Part shown: piece after piece, positions 1 to 9,212 of the stretch | Layout of the letters: each line of letters starts with the position of its first letter | Numbering within the stretch: position 1 is the first letter of the stretch | Assembly: GCA_965204155.1 (NCBI GenBank) | Contig: OZ241971.1 | Location: 3,782,001-3,846,000, forward strand | DNA from: UBA6522 sp965204155 | GTDB taxonomy: Bacteria > Pseudomonadota > Gammaproteobacteria > Steroidobacterales > Rariloculaceae | DNA: 64,000 nt | Direction: 5' to 3' | Notes under the pieces: model-generated | What the model saw: only the letters and a program-made list of their open reading frames with translations | What the model was told of the DNA's origin: nothing | Database searches by the model: none | Position numbers and translations under genes: made by a program

Positions 1-732
1 CTGCCGTTGCTGGCCTTCGTGCTCGCCTTGCTCCTGGCTCCCAATCCGGCGGTCGCTGCCGGTGCGATCCTGCTGGCGGCGTGTCCCGGAGGGGTGACCT
101 CCAATGCCTATACCTTTGCCGCCCGCGCCGACGTGGCACTGTCGGTGACGCTGACCATCATCGAGAGCGCGATCACCATTTTCACGATTCCCCTGTTTGC
201 CTTTCTGGCGTTGAGTTATTTCATGAGCCAGGGCGCCGCTCCGGATGTGCCAGCAGGGGAGATGATCCGGCAACTTGCGATGATCACCGTGATTCCCATT
301 GCCTGCGGGATGCTGTTCAGGGCGATTCGCCCCGATCTTGCGCTGCGGCTGGTGGAAGGTCTTCGCCAGGTCACGGTCTATGTGCTGATCGTGCTCATCG
401 CCGCGGCTGCGATTTCCAGCTGGCGCGAAGTGCTCGACAACTTTGTCCAGGCCGGCCTGCTGGTGGCCGCGCTGAATCTGCTCTCCATGGCGATGGGATA
501 CGGGCTGGCGCGTGCTGCCGGTTTGCCCGGCGCGCAGCAGGTCACGCTGGTCTACGAGGTCGGCGTGCAGAACATTTCGCTGGCCTTGCTGGTTACCCTG
601 ACGTTGCTCGAAGACCCGACGCTGGCCATTACATCGCTGCTCTACGCAGTGATCATGCCGGTCACCGCGCTCGCCTTCCTGCGTGTCGCGCCCAGGTTGA
701 TCAGGAAAGGGCTGAGTTTCGCCGGATCGTAG
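1..732 (+). CDS. Bile acid:sodium symporter family (BASS) transporter, 5' end outside window
   Basis: The reading frame is open from base 1, so the N terminus lies upstream; about 243 residues are visible. It is almost entirely hydrophobic, with around seven membrane segments and glycine-rich stretches. The motif CPGGVTSN (near residues 28-35 of the visible part) and a late VGVQNISLA segment are typical of the sodium-coupled BASS fold, where they lie at the unwound helices that bind sodium. Family members import bile acids, keto acids or other organic anions; the substrate here cannot be read. It stops 66 bases before the lytic transglycosylase, with no obvious functional link. Confidence 0.85.
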   Translation: MPLLAFVLALLLAPNPAVAAGAILLAACPGGVTSNAYTFAARADVALSVTLTIIESAITIFTIPLFAFLALSYFMSQGAAPDVPAGEMIRQLAMITVIPIACGMLFRAIRPDLALRLVEGLRQVTVYVLIVLIAAAAISSWREVLDNFVQAGLLVAALNLLSMAMGYGLARAAGLPGAQQVTLVYEVGVQNISLALLVTLTLLEDPTLAITSLLYAVIMPVTALAFLRVAPRLIRKGLSFAGS

Positions 733-798
733 TTTCGCTATGGATACGAACCGGAAACTTTGTTGTAATCACCGACACCCCCTGGAGTTGCGTTCGCG

Positions 799-3138
799 AT
801 GAGATCCGTTCGAATTTTCTCCCCCGGTTCACTTCACACCACTCGATTCACGGGATTGCTGACGGGCTGGTTGGTCGCTTGCCTGAGTGGCAGTCTTTCC
901 GCCCAGGAGTTGCCTCGCCCTCCGGAGATCGAGCCCGATATCCGCTTCTGGACGCGGGTCTATACCGAGGTGGACACCAACGGCGGTTTCATTCACGACG
1001 ACCGCTACCTGGACGTCGTGTACCGGACCATGCGGTTCGACGAGGATGCCAGTCAGCGTAGCCGGCAGAACGAGGTCGATGTGGCCTTCGAGTCCATACG
1101 CGCGACGCTCCGAACGCTGGCCGGAGGAAAGCGCGATAACCTCACACCGGAGGAACGGCGCGTACTCTCCCTGTGGCCCGAGGACGTCAGCAGTCAGACG
1201 CTTGCATCGGCCGTCGACCGGATTCGCTGGCAGCGCGGTCAGTCCAACCGGTTCCGCGCGGGCCTTGTGCGTGCCGGCCGCTGGAAGCCCTACATCTACG
1301 AGGTGCTGCGCCAGGAGGGAGTACCCATCGAACTGGTTGCGCTGCCCCACGTGGAGTCCTCATTCGATCCCACGGCTTACTCCCGGGCAGGCGCCGCGGG
1401 CATGTGGCAGTTTACTCGCTCCACCGGCTTGCGTTACATGCGCATCGACCACATCGTCGATGACCGCCGCGACCCGTTCTTCTCCACGGTGGCGGCGGCG
1501 AGACTGCTGCGCGACAACTACGAGGTATTGCAGAACTGGGCGCTGGCGATCACGGCGTACAACCATGGCCAGTCGGGCATGCGCAACGCGGTGCGCAGTA
1601 CCGGAACTGATCGCATAGAAGTCATTCTGCGGGAATACAGCGGCCGTCTGTTCGGGTTCGCCTCGCGGAACTTTTACGTGGCGTTTCTTGCGGCCGTGGA
1701 TGTCGATGCCAACGCGGAGGAATACTTCGGTCCCCTGAATCCCGATCCCGAAGCCGATACCGTGGTGATGAACGTCCCCGACTTCGTCACCGTGTCCACG
1801 CTGGCGGACGCCTTCGATGTCAGTCACGACTTGCTGCGCAACTGGAATCCCGCGCTGACTTCGGCGGTCTGGAGCGGAGAGAAATTCGTGCCCAGCGGAT
1901 TCAGGCTGCGCGTTCCGGCGGACGCCGTTGCCGGCGCGCCCGAGCGGATGGCCGGGATTCCCGCCACGTTGCGCTACACGGCGCAACGTCCGGACGTGCT
2001 GCATCGCGTCCAGCGCGGCGAGACCATTTCCGGGATCGCGACGCGCTACCGGGTCAGCCAGAGCGCCCTGGTCGAGATCAACAATCTTCGGAGCCGAAAC
2101 TTCATTCGCGAAGGCCAGGTATTGAGGCTGCCCGGGAGCAACGGGGCACGGCCGATTACGCTTGCCCAGCGAGATGGTTTGCCGTCCGGAGACGGCAATA
2201 CCTACATCGTCCGCGCAGGCGACAGCATCGATGGAATCGCACGGGTGTACGGCGTCAGCGCGCAGGACCTGCTGGCCAGGAACGCGATTGCGGATGCCGA
2301 CCGGATCTACATCGGCCAGGAGTTGATTGTCGGCGGAGCGGTCGAGGCGGCGTTGCCGGAGTCCTCAGGGCCGGTGCCGAGCGTGGCGGCTGTCGCGGAA
2401 GAAGAGCCTGTCTCGGCCGATGAGCCTGCACCCGCCGTATCGCCGCAGACGGTCGCCAGTGCGCCCACCGCAGAGTCAGCGCCGCCGCCCTCGGAAGAAC
2501 CTGAAGTTGAGCCGGGACCCGAGGTAGAGCCGGAGCGCCTGGTGGTTTCCGAAGCGGCGCCGGAACCGACAACAGCGGCCGTTTCGGATTCGGAGGCGCA
2601 AGTCATGGTGGCAGTGGCAGCCCCGGCCATGGCTGACGCCGAGTCCGAGGACTCCGTCAACGTACTGGCCAGCGATCAGGCTGAACTGGCGGCGGATCCC
2701 AGCGACTACCTTGTACGCGCGGACGGATCCATCGAGGTCCAGGCGCTGGAGACTCTGGGCCACTACGCGGACTGGCTGCAGGTTCGAACCCAGCGGCTTC
2801 GGGACATCAATGGCATGCCTTTCCGCGAGCCGGTTGTCATCGGGCGGCGCTTGAGCCTGGATTTCTCCGTGGTGTCCCGGGACGAATTCGAGGCAAGGCG
2901 TGTTGCCTATCAGCAGGAAACCCAGGAGGCATTCTTCCAGGCCTACGACGTCACCGGCGTTCGGCATCATGAGGTGCAGTCCGGGGAGTCCCTGTGGGAA
3001 CTCGCCCTGCAGGACTTTCGTGTGCCGGTCTGGCTGGTGCGCCAATACAATCCCGACCTGGACCTGGATCGCGTGGCGCCGGAGACGGTGATCAACTTCC
3101 CTGTGCTGCGTCCCAAGGGGGCCATCGATGCCGGTTGA
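799..3138 (+). CDS. mltD: Membrane-bound lytic murein transglycosylase D with LysM repeats
   Basis: This 779-residue exported protein cleaves the MurNAc-GlcNAc bond of peptidoglycan. A signal peptide is followed by an SLT lysozyme-like domain; the catalytic glutamate is E186 in PHVESSFDP, followed by the family block AGAAGMWQF and later AITAYNHG. LysM modules lie at about 401-445 and 468-512. A Pro/Ala/Glu-rich linker (about 515-630) separates them from a degenerate LysM-like stretch (about 634-685) and a final LysM (about 723-770). E. coli MltD is about 450 residues, so this is a long version. I see no lipobox, so it may be secreted rather than lipid-anchored. Start is ATG 799; a weak GGAG lies about 12 bases upstream. 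Confidence 0.93.
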   Translation: MRSVRIFSPGSLHTTRFTGLLTGWLVACLSGSLSAQELPRPPEIEPDIRFWTRVYTEVDTNGGFIHDDRYLDVVYRTMRFDEDASQRSRQNEVDVAFESIRATLRTLAGGKRDNLTPEERRVLSLWPEDVSSQTLASAVDRIRWQRGQSNRFRAGLVRAGRWKPYIYEVLRQEGVPIELVALPHVESSFDPTAYSRAGAAGMWQFTRSTGLRYMRIDHIVDDRRDPFFSTVAAARLLRDNYEVLQNWALAITAYNHGQSGMRNAVRSTGTDRIEVILREYSGRLFGFASRNFYVAFLAAVDVDANAEEYFGPLNPDPEADTVVMNVPDFVTVSTLADAFDVSHDLLRNWNPALTSAVWSGEKFVPSGFRLRVPADAVAGAPERMAGIPATLRYTAQRPDVLHRVQRGETISGIATRYRVSQSALVEINNLRSRNFIREGQVLRLPGSNGARPITLAQRDGLPSGDGNTYIVRAGDSIDGIARVYGVSAQDLLARNAIADADRIYIGQELIVGGAVEAALPESSGPVPSVAAVAEEEPVSADEPAPAVSPQTVASAPTAESAPPPSEEPEVEPGPEVEPERLVVSEAAPEPTTAAVSDSEAQVMVAVAAPAMADAESEDSVNVLASDQAELAADPSDYLVRADGSIEVQALETLGHYADWLQVRTQRLRDINGMPFREPVVIGRRLSLDFSVVSRDEFEARRVAYQQETQEAFFQAYDVTGVRHHEVQSGESLWELALQDFRVPVWLVRQYNPDLDLDRVAPETVINFPVLRPKGAIDAG

Positions 3139-3213
3139 CGCAACGATGGCATTTGCGCCAACCGCGCTTGTGGCCACTGTGCAGCGAAGGTTGCGCGCCA
3201 TTGGAATGGAAGG

Positions 3214-3567
3214 ATGATTTCTCGCCTGTTGTTTGCGGCACTCGGGGCGATCGCCGTGACCATCGGCCTGCTGCTGTTTATGGATGACGTGACCAGCAGG
3301 TACCTGTTGAGGGATTCCACGCAGTACTTCAGGATCACGGACTATATTCCCGCGCCCGATCGCGGTCGTCAGTTACCGAATGTACCGGTCGTACCCGAAT
3401 CTGCCCCGGACCGGCCCGAATTGGAACATCCGGAAGAGGAAGAGTTGCCTACCCTGGAAGAATTGCCGTGGGAACTGCCGGAAGAGGCGACGCCCAATCT
3501 GGAGGAACAATTGATGCTGGAGGAGCGCCAGGCAGCGTTACCACGTGATTCCGTTCAGGCAGGCTAG
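3214..3567 (+). CDS. Small membrane-anchored acidic protein, unknown function
   Basis: 117 residues. One N-terminal membrane helix (about residues 4-23) is followed by a soluble tail dominated by Glu and Pro, with repeated short LEELP / LPEE blocks from residue 70 on. The tail is probably periplasmic and unstructured. GGAAGG lies just before the ATG. It follows mltD by 75 bases on the same strand, so the two may be co-transcribed. I recognise no family. Confidence 0.7.
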   Translation: MISRLLFAALGAIAVTIGLLLFMDDVTSRYLLRDSTQYFRITDYIPAPDRGRQLPNVPVVPESAPDRPELEHPEEEELPTLEELPWELPEEATPNLEEQLMLEERQAALPRDSVQAG

Positions 3568-3626
3568 TCGATTGGTCGTGGGCTTGCGCTTCATGGTCCG
3601 GCAACCCGATACCTGCAGATGAGACG

Positions 3627-3890
3627 CTACTGCTTCTTTTTCTTCTGCGGCGCCGTCAGCTTGACCCGGCCACGTTTGCCGGAACGGCGCTCGTTGAGGC
3701 GGGCTGCAATCTCGGTAACGGCTTCCGTCACGTCTTCACGGCTGCCTTGCCGGTAGCCCTTGATCCTGTTCTTGCCCTGAACGATTTCGTAACGGTGCCA
3801 GTCCGTACCCTCGGCTCCGGCGGGTGTCTCGGACCGACGCACCGATACGACCTCGTAAGGGTCGTCGAGTACGGGTGTTTCAGTGCTCAT
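3627..3890 (-). CDS. Small basic conserved hypothetical protein
   Basis: 87 residues, soluble, no signal peptide. The middle has a plausible beta-beta-alpha pattern (DWHRYEIVQGKNRIKGYRQG) followed by an amphipathic helix, and the C terminus is a basic tail ending in PQKKKKQ. The tail suggests nucleic-acid or ribosome contact, but this is inference. It points toward the acidic membrane protein gene, convergent with 59 bases between stops. Confidence 0.65.
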   Translation of the reverse strand: MSTETPVLDDPYEVVSVRRSETPAGAEGTDWHRYEIVQGKNRIKGYRQGSREDVTEAVTEIAARLNERRSGKRGRVKLTAPQKKKKQ

Positions 3891-3926
3891 GGTGAACCTG
3901 ATCAGATCCGGTGTTTCCGGATACGG

Positions 3927-4316
3927 TTACTGTATGGCAAATCCGGCGCGGGGATTGAATTCCACGCCGTCCGCTCGCATTGCGATGATCCATGCGGCCG
4001 CGGGACGGCCATCCTTCATGGGATTTCCGGTAATGCTCAGCTCCGTTCCGGGTGAGAGGTCGCTCCGCCTTATACCGGCCCGCATCAGCGTGCTGGGACC
4101 TTCGGCCTCAAAGCCCCATGTCGTGACGGTGCCATCGTCATTTGTCACGTCCACCAGCAGCCACGAGTGCGGATTGGTGTACTGGAACTCCTTGACTACA
4201 CCTTCCAGCGTGACCTCTTTCTCGAAATCGAACATGAAAGCGGAGTGGTGACTCCAACCCGCCGAACCGACCGCCAGAGCAACGGCGCCAAGGCCGATGA
4301 CTACGAACTTTCTCAT
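3927..4316 (-). CDS. DUF6152-like exported protein (family A)
   Basis: 129 residues from ATG 4316; an upstream in-frame start at 4352 would prefix a signal peptide that is already complete. The signal peptide ends near residue 20 and His-His sits at 23-24. The body carries the family pattern: TLEGVVKEFQYTNPHSW (PH motif), a GxVxxWGFE strand, LxRxGI, then PGTELSITGNPMKDG. This reads as a small beta-barrel, OB-like, with exposed His residues. Function is unknown; the family usually sits beside family B proteins, and here a family B gene is divergent. See the finding on mature N-terminal His-His. Confidence 0.8.
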   Translation of the reverse strand: MRKFVVIGLGAVALAVGSAGWSHHSAFMFDFEKEVTLEGVVKEFQYTNPHSWLLVDVTNDDGTVTTWGFEAEGPSTLMRAGIRRSDLSPGTELSITGNPMKDGRPAAAWIIAMRADGVEFNPRAGFAIQ

Positions 4317-4386
4317 GGAATGCTCCAAATCCGTGAATGCCGTTCTCGCCACGCGCGACGTAGAGCGTTTTCGATAATCGCTGAAC

Positions 4387-4392
4387 TATAAT
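4387..4392 (+). promoter_or_regulatory. Candidate -10 element for the family B gene at 4439
   Basis: A perfect TATAAT lies 47 bases before the ATG at 4439, inside the 122-base divergent intergenic region. No good -35 hexamer is seen at 17 bases (AGCGTT), so recognition may depend on the -10 element or an activator. Confidence 0.4.
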
Positions 4393-4438
4393 AGCAGATC
4401 GGGTATCGGGGCAGGTTGCGCACGCTTCGGAGGATGGA

Positions 4439-5419
4439 ATGAATTCCAGGGCATTTATTGCAACTTTCGGCTGCTGTTGGCTGACCGTGTGTTCCGTGAC
4501 CCTTGCTCAGGAACTGCTCGTCGTGCCTCCGCCGATGGAATTCGAAACCTCCACCGAGCACTACGCGTATCTGCTGGAGCAGGCGGACGGCGGAACGCAG
4601 CATACGATGGAAACGATTCCGCAGTGGTCCGGCCTGTGGGAAACCGACGGCAACAACAACAACGACATTTTCCTTGCAGAATACACCGACGAACGGATCG
4701 GCTCGACCGTCAGAGGTTCGGTTCGCAGCGGCGTCCTCACGCCGCCGTACGAAGAGGCGTTCAGGGAGCGGCGACGCCAGGCCGAAGAGACGGGCCAGCA
4801 GTACTACGACCGCCTGACCCATTGCGAACCGCCGGGTTATCCCCGCCACCTGCGCGAACCCTATGTGCGGGAGTTCATCAACCTGCCGCATCAGTCCTGG
4901 CAACTCAACGACCTCGGCAACGAGAATCGGCGCATCTACATCGGTCAGGAACACATCAACGTTTACGCTACTCACTCCTGGCTCGGCGATACGATCGGGT
5001 TCTGGGACGGTGACAAGCTGATCGCACACACCGTTGACCTGTTGCCCACCGATTATTTCCGGGGTCAGCCCCTGACCAGCAACCAGTTCGAGTCGGTCGA
5101 AGTGTGGGAGTTGAAGACGCTCGAGAACGGCGAAGAACGGCTGGAAGTTCAGGTTACCTTTTACGACGAGCTATCGCTGGTCAAGCCGATCAACGCCGTG
5201 TATCGATTCAAGCCTTCAACGGAGCTCATGGAAATCGGTGCAAGAATTCGCCACTTCGAGTGCGAGACCAGCAGCAACTCGTACCTGTCGGAGGACGGGC
5301 GCACGCAGTTCCATTTGCCGGGCGATCCCGAATACAAGGATGCCCGCGGCTACACGATGTTTCCGGAACTGCCGGGTCAGTCGCGTGATCCGATCTACAA
5401 CACGCAATTGCCGGAATAG
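4439..5419 (+). CDS. Exported two-Cys GxW protein (family B), long subgroup
   Basis: 326 residues with a signal peptide ending near AQ24. Family marks: PQWSGLW at 61-67, the CxPxG cysteine C129 (THCEPPGYPR), a diverged RRIY segment at 164-167 lacking the usual TDGR, LGDTIGFWDGDKLIAHT at 182-198, and the C-terminal cysteine C275. The two invariant cysteines could form a periplasmic disulfide. It shares the long N-terminal region and WSGxW with the copies at 7377 and 16090. GGAGGA lies 4-5 bases before the ATG. A family A gene follows 42 bases downstream on the same strand, probably one operon. No biochemical function is known to me. Confidence 0.85.
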   Translation: MNSRAFIATFGCCWLTVCSVTLAQELLVVPPPMEFETSTEHYAYLLEQADGGTQHTMETIPQWSGLWETDGNNNNDIFLAEYTDERIGSTVRGSVRSGVLTPPYEEAFRERRRQAEETGQQYYDRLTHCEPPGYPRHLREPYVREFINLPHQSWQLNDLGNENRRIYIGQEHINVYATHSWLGDTIGFWDGDKLIAHTVDLLPTDYFRGQPLTSNQFESVEVWELKTLENGEERLEVQVTFYDELSLVKPINAVYRFKPSTELMEIGARIRHFECETSSNSYLSEDGRTQFHLPGDPEYKDARGYTMFPELPGQSRDPIYNTQLPE

Positions 5420-5461
5420 GGTAGGGTACGCGTGCCCGGATGGGGCAGAGGCGCGAAAAAG

Positions 5462-5941
5462 ATGAAGAATATTGACGTATGGGGATTGCTCTTGACCGGT
5501 GCGGGTCTTGTGTCCGCCGAATCGCTTCCCGCTCATCACTCGTTTGTGCAATTTGACCAATCCACTGAACTGATCATGTCCGGCGAAGTGGTGCGCTGGG
5601 CGTTCAACGCCCCGCATTCCTGGCTGTATCTCGACGTTGAAAACAATGACGGCGACGTGACTCTCTGGAGCTTTGAGGGATCCGGTCCAGTGAGCCTGTT
5701 GCGCAGGAGCATAAACGGCAATACCTTCGAACCCGGCGACCGGTTGACTTTCATGTACTGCCCGATCAGGGACGGCCGGCCCGCCGGGCACCTGGGGTGG
5801 GTACGACTCGAAGACGGGACGTATATCGATCCCAGCGATGGCGGGTGCGCCGGCGACGAGGAGACCATAGAGCGGTGGAAGGGCTGGCTCGAGCAGGGAT
5901 TTGCCTCAAACAGGGACGCGATGGCCGCGGAGTCTCACTAG
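5462..5941 (+). CDS. DUF6152-like exported protein (family A)
   Basis: 159 residues from ATG 5462; a start at 5432 would add ten residues ahead of a complete signal peptide. The signal peptide probably ends at VSA19 or LPA24, with His-His at 25-26. It shows VVRWAFNAPHSWLYLDV (PH motif, here NAPH instead of NPH), DVTLWSFE, LLRRSI and PGDRLTFMYCPIRDGRP. One cysteine interrupts the usual GxP near the end of the barrel, and the tail is charged and helical. It lies directly behind the family B gene at 4439. Confidence 0.8.
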   Translation: MKNIDVWGLLLTGAGLVSAESLPAHHSFVQFDQSTELIMSGEVVRWAFNAPHSWLYLDVENNDGDVTLWSFEGSGPVSLLRRSINGNTFEPGDRLTFMYCPIRDGRPAGHLGWVRLEDGTYIDPSDGGCAGDEETIERWKGWLEQGFASNRDAMAAESH

Positions 5942-6052
5942 CAGACGGTGGCGGCTGTCTCACCGCACGGAGCGGAGGACCGCGATGGCCAGGACGGCTG
6001 ATCAACTGGCGATGAATCCCGGCTGACCGTGTTGCTCATCGGCAAGAACATT

Positions 6053-7306
6053 ATGGGGGTTACCGGCGTCATTGCCTCATGGCTGGGACGGCTGGGTCCC
6101 GGGCTGTTGTTCGCCGCCACTGCAGTCGGTGTATCGCACCTGGTGCAGTCGACGCGCGCCGGCGCCGAATTCGGGCTCACGCTCGTGGTCCTGATTCTTG
6201 CTGCCTGCGCGATCAAGTACCCCGCATTCCGGTTCGGTGCCGAGTACGCGGCCCTGACCGGCAGAACGGTACTCAGCGGCTACGAGAGGCAGGGGCGATG
6301 GTTGCTGGCGCTCATACTGCTGGCGACGTTCATCGAGGGCGTGGGTGTAGTCCCTGCGGTCACCCTGGTATCCGTGGGGCTCGGCATGAATCTGCTGGGA
6401 GTCCAGGTGAATGCGATCGTCGCTACCGTAGCCACCGTGCTGGTCGCAAGTATCGTGCTGCTGATCGGCCGCTACAGGGTATTGGAGAACATCACCCGGG
6501 TATTCGTCGCGCTCTTCGCTATCCTGACGGTTCTGGCCACGCTGGCGGCCATCGCCGGAATCGGTCCGGGCCAACCTCTCGCGGCGCCTTTCGAACTCAA
6601 TGAGTCCAACCTGTTCTTCTCCGTTTCCGTGGCAGGCTGGATGCCCATCGGACTGGGTGGTTCGATCTTTCTCTCCGCCTGGGTAATTGCACGCGGCAGA
6701 ACACTGGGCCGGCCAGTTTCAGAACGCGTCGCACTTTTCGACTTTCATGCCGGCTTCATCACGAGCCTCGTGCTGGCATTCTGCTTCCTGATCATGGGTA
6801 CGGTTGTCCTGCTTGGACGGGAAATCGAATTGGCCGGCTCGTCGGCTGCCTTCGCCGCCCAGTTTGTCGGGATATTCACGGAAGTGATCGGTCAGTGGAC
6901 GGAACTGATAGTGGGTGTCGCGGCAATGACGGTCATGCTTTCGACCGTACTGGCGGTGGTCGATGGATTCCCGCGCGTGTATGCCAATGTCGTGACGAAA
7001 CTGGCCCGCGGTACGGGAGTGCCGTCGGAGGAGCGGCTCTATCGAGGGTTCCTGTGGTTTCAGATCGTCACGTCGGGCGTCGTTCTGTATGCCTTGCCGA
7101 GAAGCTTCGGCGCTTTCATCGACTTCATTACGGCCCTGGGTTTTCTGACGGCGCCAGTGGTTGCCTTCATGAATCACCGCATCATGTTTTTCGGGGAAAT
7201 CCCCCCCGATCGGCAGCCGCCCGGGTGGGTTCGTTCCTGGAGCGTCGCGGGAACGACAATCCTTGCGCTAATTTTCCCCATCTACCTGTACTTCCGCCTG
7301 ACCTGA
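6053..7306 (+). CDS. Nramp-related membrane transporter with altered metal-site motifs
   Basis: About 417 residues and 10-11 membrane helices. The first helix reads RLGPGLLFAATAVGVSHLVQ, the Nramp-family helix-1 frame, but the metal-binding DPGN motif is absent (AVGVSH in its place). Helix 6 has VAGWMPIG where classical Nramp proteins have MPH. It therefore belongs to the Nramp-like superfamily but probably does not carry Mn/Fe in the classical way; the substrate is unknown. Start is uncertain: ATG 6053, or GTG 6029 eight codons earlier; neither has a clear ribosome site. Confidence 0.78.
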   Translation: MGVTGVIASWLGRLGPGLLFAATAVGVSHLVQSTRAGAEFGLTLVVLILAACAIKYPAFRFGAEYAALTGRTVLSGYERQGRWLLALILLATFIEGVGVVPAVTLVSVGLGMNLLGVQVNAIVATVATVLVASIVLLIGRYRVLENITRVFVALFAILTVLATLAAIAGIGPGQPLAAPFELNESNLFFSVSVAGWMPIGLGGSIFLSAWVIARGRTLGRPVSERVALFDFHAGFITSLVLAFCFLIMGTVVLLGREIELAGSSAAFAAQFVGIFTEVIGQWTELIVGVAAMTVMLSTVLAVVDGFPRVYANVVTKLARGTGVPSEERLYRGFLWFQIVTSGVVLYALPRSFGAFIDFITALGFLTAPVVAFMNHRIMFFGEIPPDRQPPGWVRSWSVAGTTILALIFPIYLYFRLT

Positions 7307-7376
7307 CAGCCGCGTGTTGCAGGTAGCATGCGCCAATGCCGTGTAGCCCGAGCGAATCCTTGCGGTCACTCAGCGC

Positions 7377-8258
7377 TCAGTCGAACGTGAAGTCGGCGAA
7401 CTGGCTGGCGCCTTCCTCGGTCTCGATCACCGTGTTGTTGGGATTCTCAGCGCAGTGCCAATAGCGTAGCCGCAGACTCTTGTCAGGGTCCGTCAGCCTG
7501 GTATACGTCTGACGGGAATACCAGGGCTCCTCCAGCGCCGGCGGATCGTATACCCATACGTCGACCTTGAGGTTTCGGTCATCCACTTTCTGCCAGATCT
7601 CCACGGTCTCCACCTGATCGGTGTAGTCCGGTTGCGTTCGCTGGTAGACGCCGGCCATCAGTTGGCTGGTGTGCACGATCAACCTGTCGCCGTCCCAGAC
7701 GCCGATGGAATCGCCGTTATAGAGGGGATAGGCTTCATCTTCGGGCGTGTGCGGGCGCCCATCCGTGTACACCCGGCGGACGTCGTTGACCATTTCATTG
7801 ATCAGCCAGGTCTGATGGGGGGCGATGACGAACTCGCGCAGAAACGGTTCGGTCAGCCAGCGCGGGTGTCCGGGCGGTGCGCAGGTACTCAGGTTGTCGT
7901 ATTCCACTCCCTGATCCCGCAGATCGAGTCTGTGCTCGAGCGCGGCCTGAAATTCCGGCGTGAGTCTGGCCGTGGGCATCCGTTCCTGGCCCTGGTCCGG
8001 GTCGAAGTTAAAGATATTTCCGCCGCGGGAATAGACGCCGGACCAGTCCGGGATGTCGTTCCATGCAAGCGTCTGCCCGCCGCCTGCCTCTTCCACCAGG
8101 GCCTGGTAGAGATCCCAGGCCGTTTCATTGGCCAGGCCGAGTTCGATCATGGCCTGTTTGCGTTCGGGGTCCTCGGTCTGTCCCGACGCCGTGCCTGCAA
8201 GGAGCAGAGTACCCATCAGGCAGTACAGTGCGCTGCCAGCGGTCGGGAGGTGTTTCAT
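7377..8258 (-). CDS. Exported two-Cys GxW protein (family B), long subgroup
   Basis: 293 residues from ATG 8258, chosen because AGGA lies 8 bases upstream; ATG 8273 is also possible. The signal peptide ends near SGQ27. Marks: PDWSGVY 70-76, C126 in STCAPPGHPR, VRRVYTDGRPH 160-170, NGDSIGVWDGDRLIVHT 181-197, and C269 in YWHCAE. It is closest in layout to the copies at 4439 and 16090. It lies 53 bases after an exported MBL hydrolase gene on the same strand, so an operon amidohydrolase-MBL-family B (10499 to 7377) is likely. Confidence 0.85.
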   Translation of the reverse strand: MKHLPTAGSALYCLMGTLLLAGTASGQTEDPERKQAMIELGLANETAWDLYQALVEEAGGGQTLAWNDIPDWSGVYSRGGNIFNFDPDQGQERMPTARLTPEFQAALEHRLDLRDQGVEYDNLSTCAPPGHPRWLTEPFLREFVIAPHQTWLINEMVNDVRRVYTDGRPHTPEDEAYPLYNGDSIGVWDGDRLIVHTSQLMAGVYQRTQPDYTDQVETVEIWQKVDDRNLKVDVWVYDPPALEEPWYSRQTYTRLTDPDKSLRLRYWHCAENPNNTVIETEEGASQFADFTFD

Positions 8259-8311
8259 GCGGGTATTCCTCATCGTCAGTCGATTTTGCGAAACCACTTT
8301 ATTGGAGCCGA

Positions 8312-9163
8312 TCACAATTCCGCGAGCAGGCCGTCAAATCCCATGGTCAGATGCAGATCCTGCCAGTAGAACTCCTCTCGCAGCATCGTTTCGATCTCTT
8401 CGCTGGAACTCTCGGAGGCGATCAACTCCCGGGTGCGGGCGCGCATGGCGGCAACGACGCCCTGGAACTCCTCCAGCGCAGCCCGGTCGGTCACCACGCC
8501 GTGACCGGGCACCACGGTTTCGAAGCCCAGCATGAGCACGTCGTCCAGCGTATTCGTCCACGCTCGAATGCTGCCGCCGCCCGAGTAGTCGATCAGCAAA
8601 GGAGTTGCGTTGCCGTAGGTGAACAGGTCGCCCGTGGAAAGCACCTGGTACTGGGGGAAATAGACCACCACGTCGCCGTCGGTGTGGGCGCGCCCGAACC
8701 GAAACAGATCGACCACCTTGCCGCCCAGGTGAATCCGGGCGTGATCTTCCGTGGTGAACACGGGCAGGCCGGCTGCCTGGCCCGTCTCGAGCATTCTCGC
8801 CCGCGCCTGCTCAGAGGCGACGACCTGTGCGCCGGCTGCCTGGAACGCCGCGTTGGAACCGGAGTGATCGAAGTGATAGTGGGTGTTCACCACGTAGCGG
8901 ACAGGCTGATCGGTGACCGATGCGACCAGATCGACGATCTCCTGGTAGTTGGCCTCGAACTTGTCGTCGACCAGCAGTACGCCTTCGTCGGTCACCAGTA
9001 CGGTCACGTTGCCCGGCACGAACTCGTTGTGGATGACGTACATGTCGTCATTGAGCTGGATGAGTTCCATCTCTACAGGCGGAAAGTCCTGCGCCTGCGC
9101 GGGCAGTGCCAACGTGCCGCCGGTCAGCAGCACGGACATACTCAGGTACGCGATCCTTTTCAT
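8312..9163 (-). CDS. Exported metallo-beta-lactamase-fold hydrolase
   Basis: 283 residues from ATG 9163, preceded by an AGAGAA ribosome site. Signal peptide to about AQA24. The MBL zinc motif is complete: H95, H97, D99, H100 in NTHYHFDHSG; the later GRAHTDGD and VVPGHG blocks supply the remaining metal ligands. Such proteins hydrolyse beta-lactams, lactones, thioesters or other esters; nothing here fixes the substrate. The stop of the upstream amidohydrolase is 49 bases away, which supports shared transcription. Confidence 0.9.
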   Translation of the reverse strand: MKRIAYLSMSVLLTGGTLALPAQAQDFPPVEMELIQLNDDMYVIHNEFVPGNVTVLVTDEGVLLVDDKFEANYQEIVDLVASVTDQPVRYVVNTHYHFDHSGSNAAFQAAGAQVVASEQARARMLETGQAAGLPVFTTEDHARIHLGGKVVDLFRFGRAHTDGDVVVYFPQYQVLSTGDLFTYGNATPLLIDYSGGGSIRAWTNTLDDVLMLGFETVVPGHGVVTDRAALEEFQGVVAAMRARTRELIASESSSEEIETMLREEFYWQDLHLTMGFDGLLAEL

Positions 9164-9212
9164 GGGGCCGTTCTCTTTCGAATCCGATCGGTTGGTCGAC
9201 AAGTGGACAATC

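Noticed and set aside
2255..2660. Several long open frames on the minus strand inside the linker of mltD
   Set aside because: They are antisense shadows of a low-complexity Pro/Ala/Glu stretch with high GC; no ribosome site or family match.
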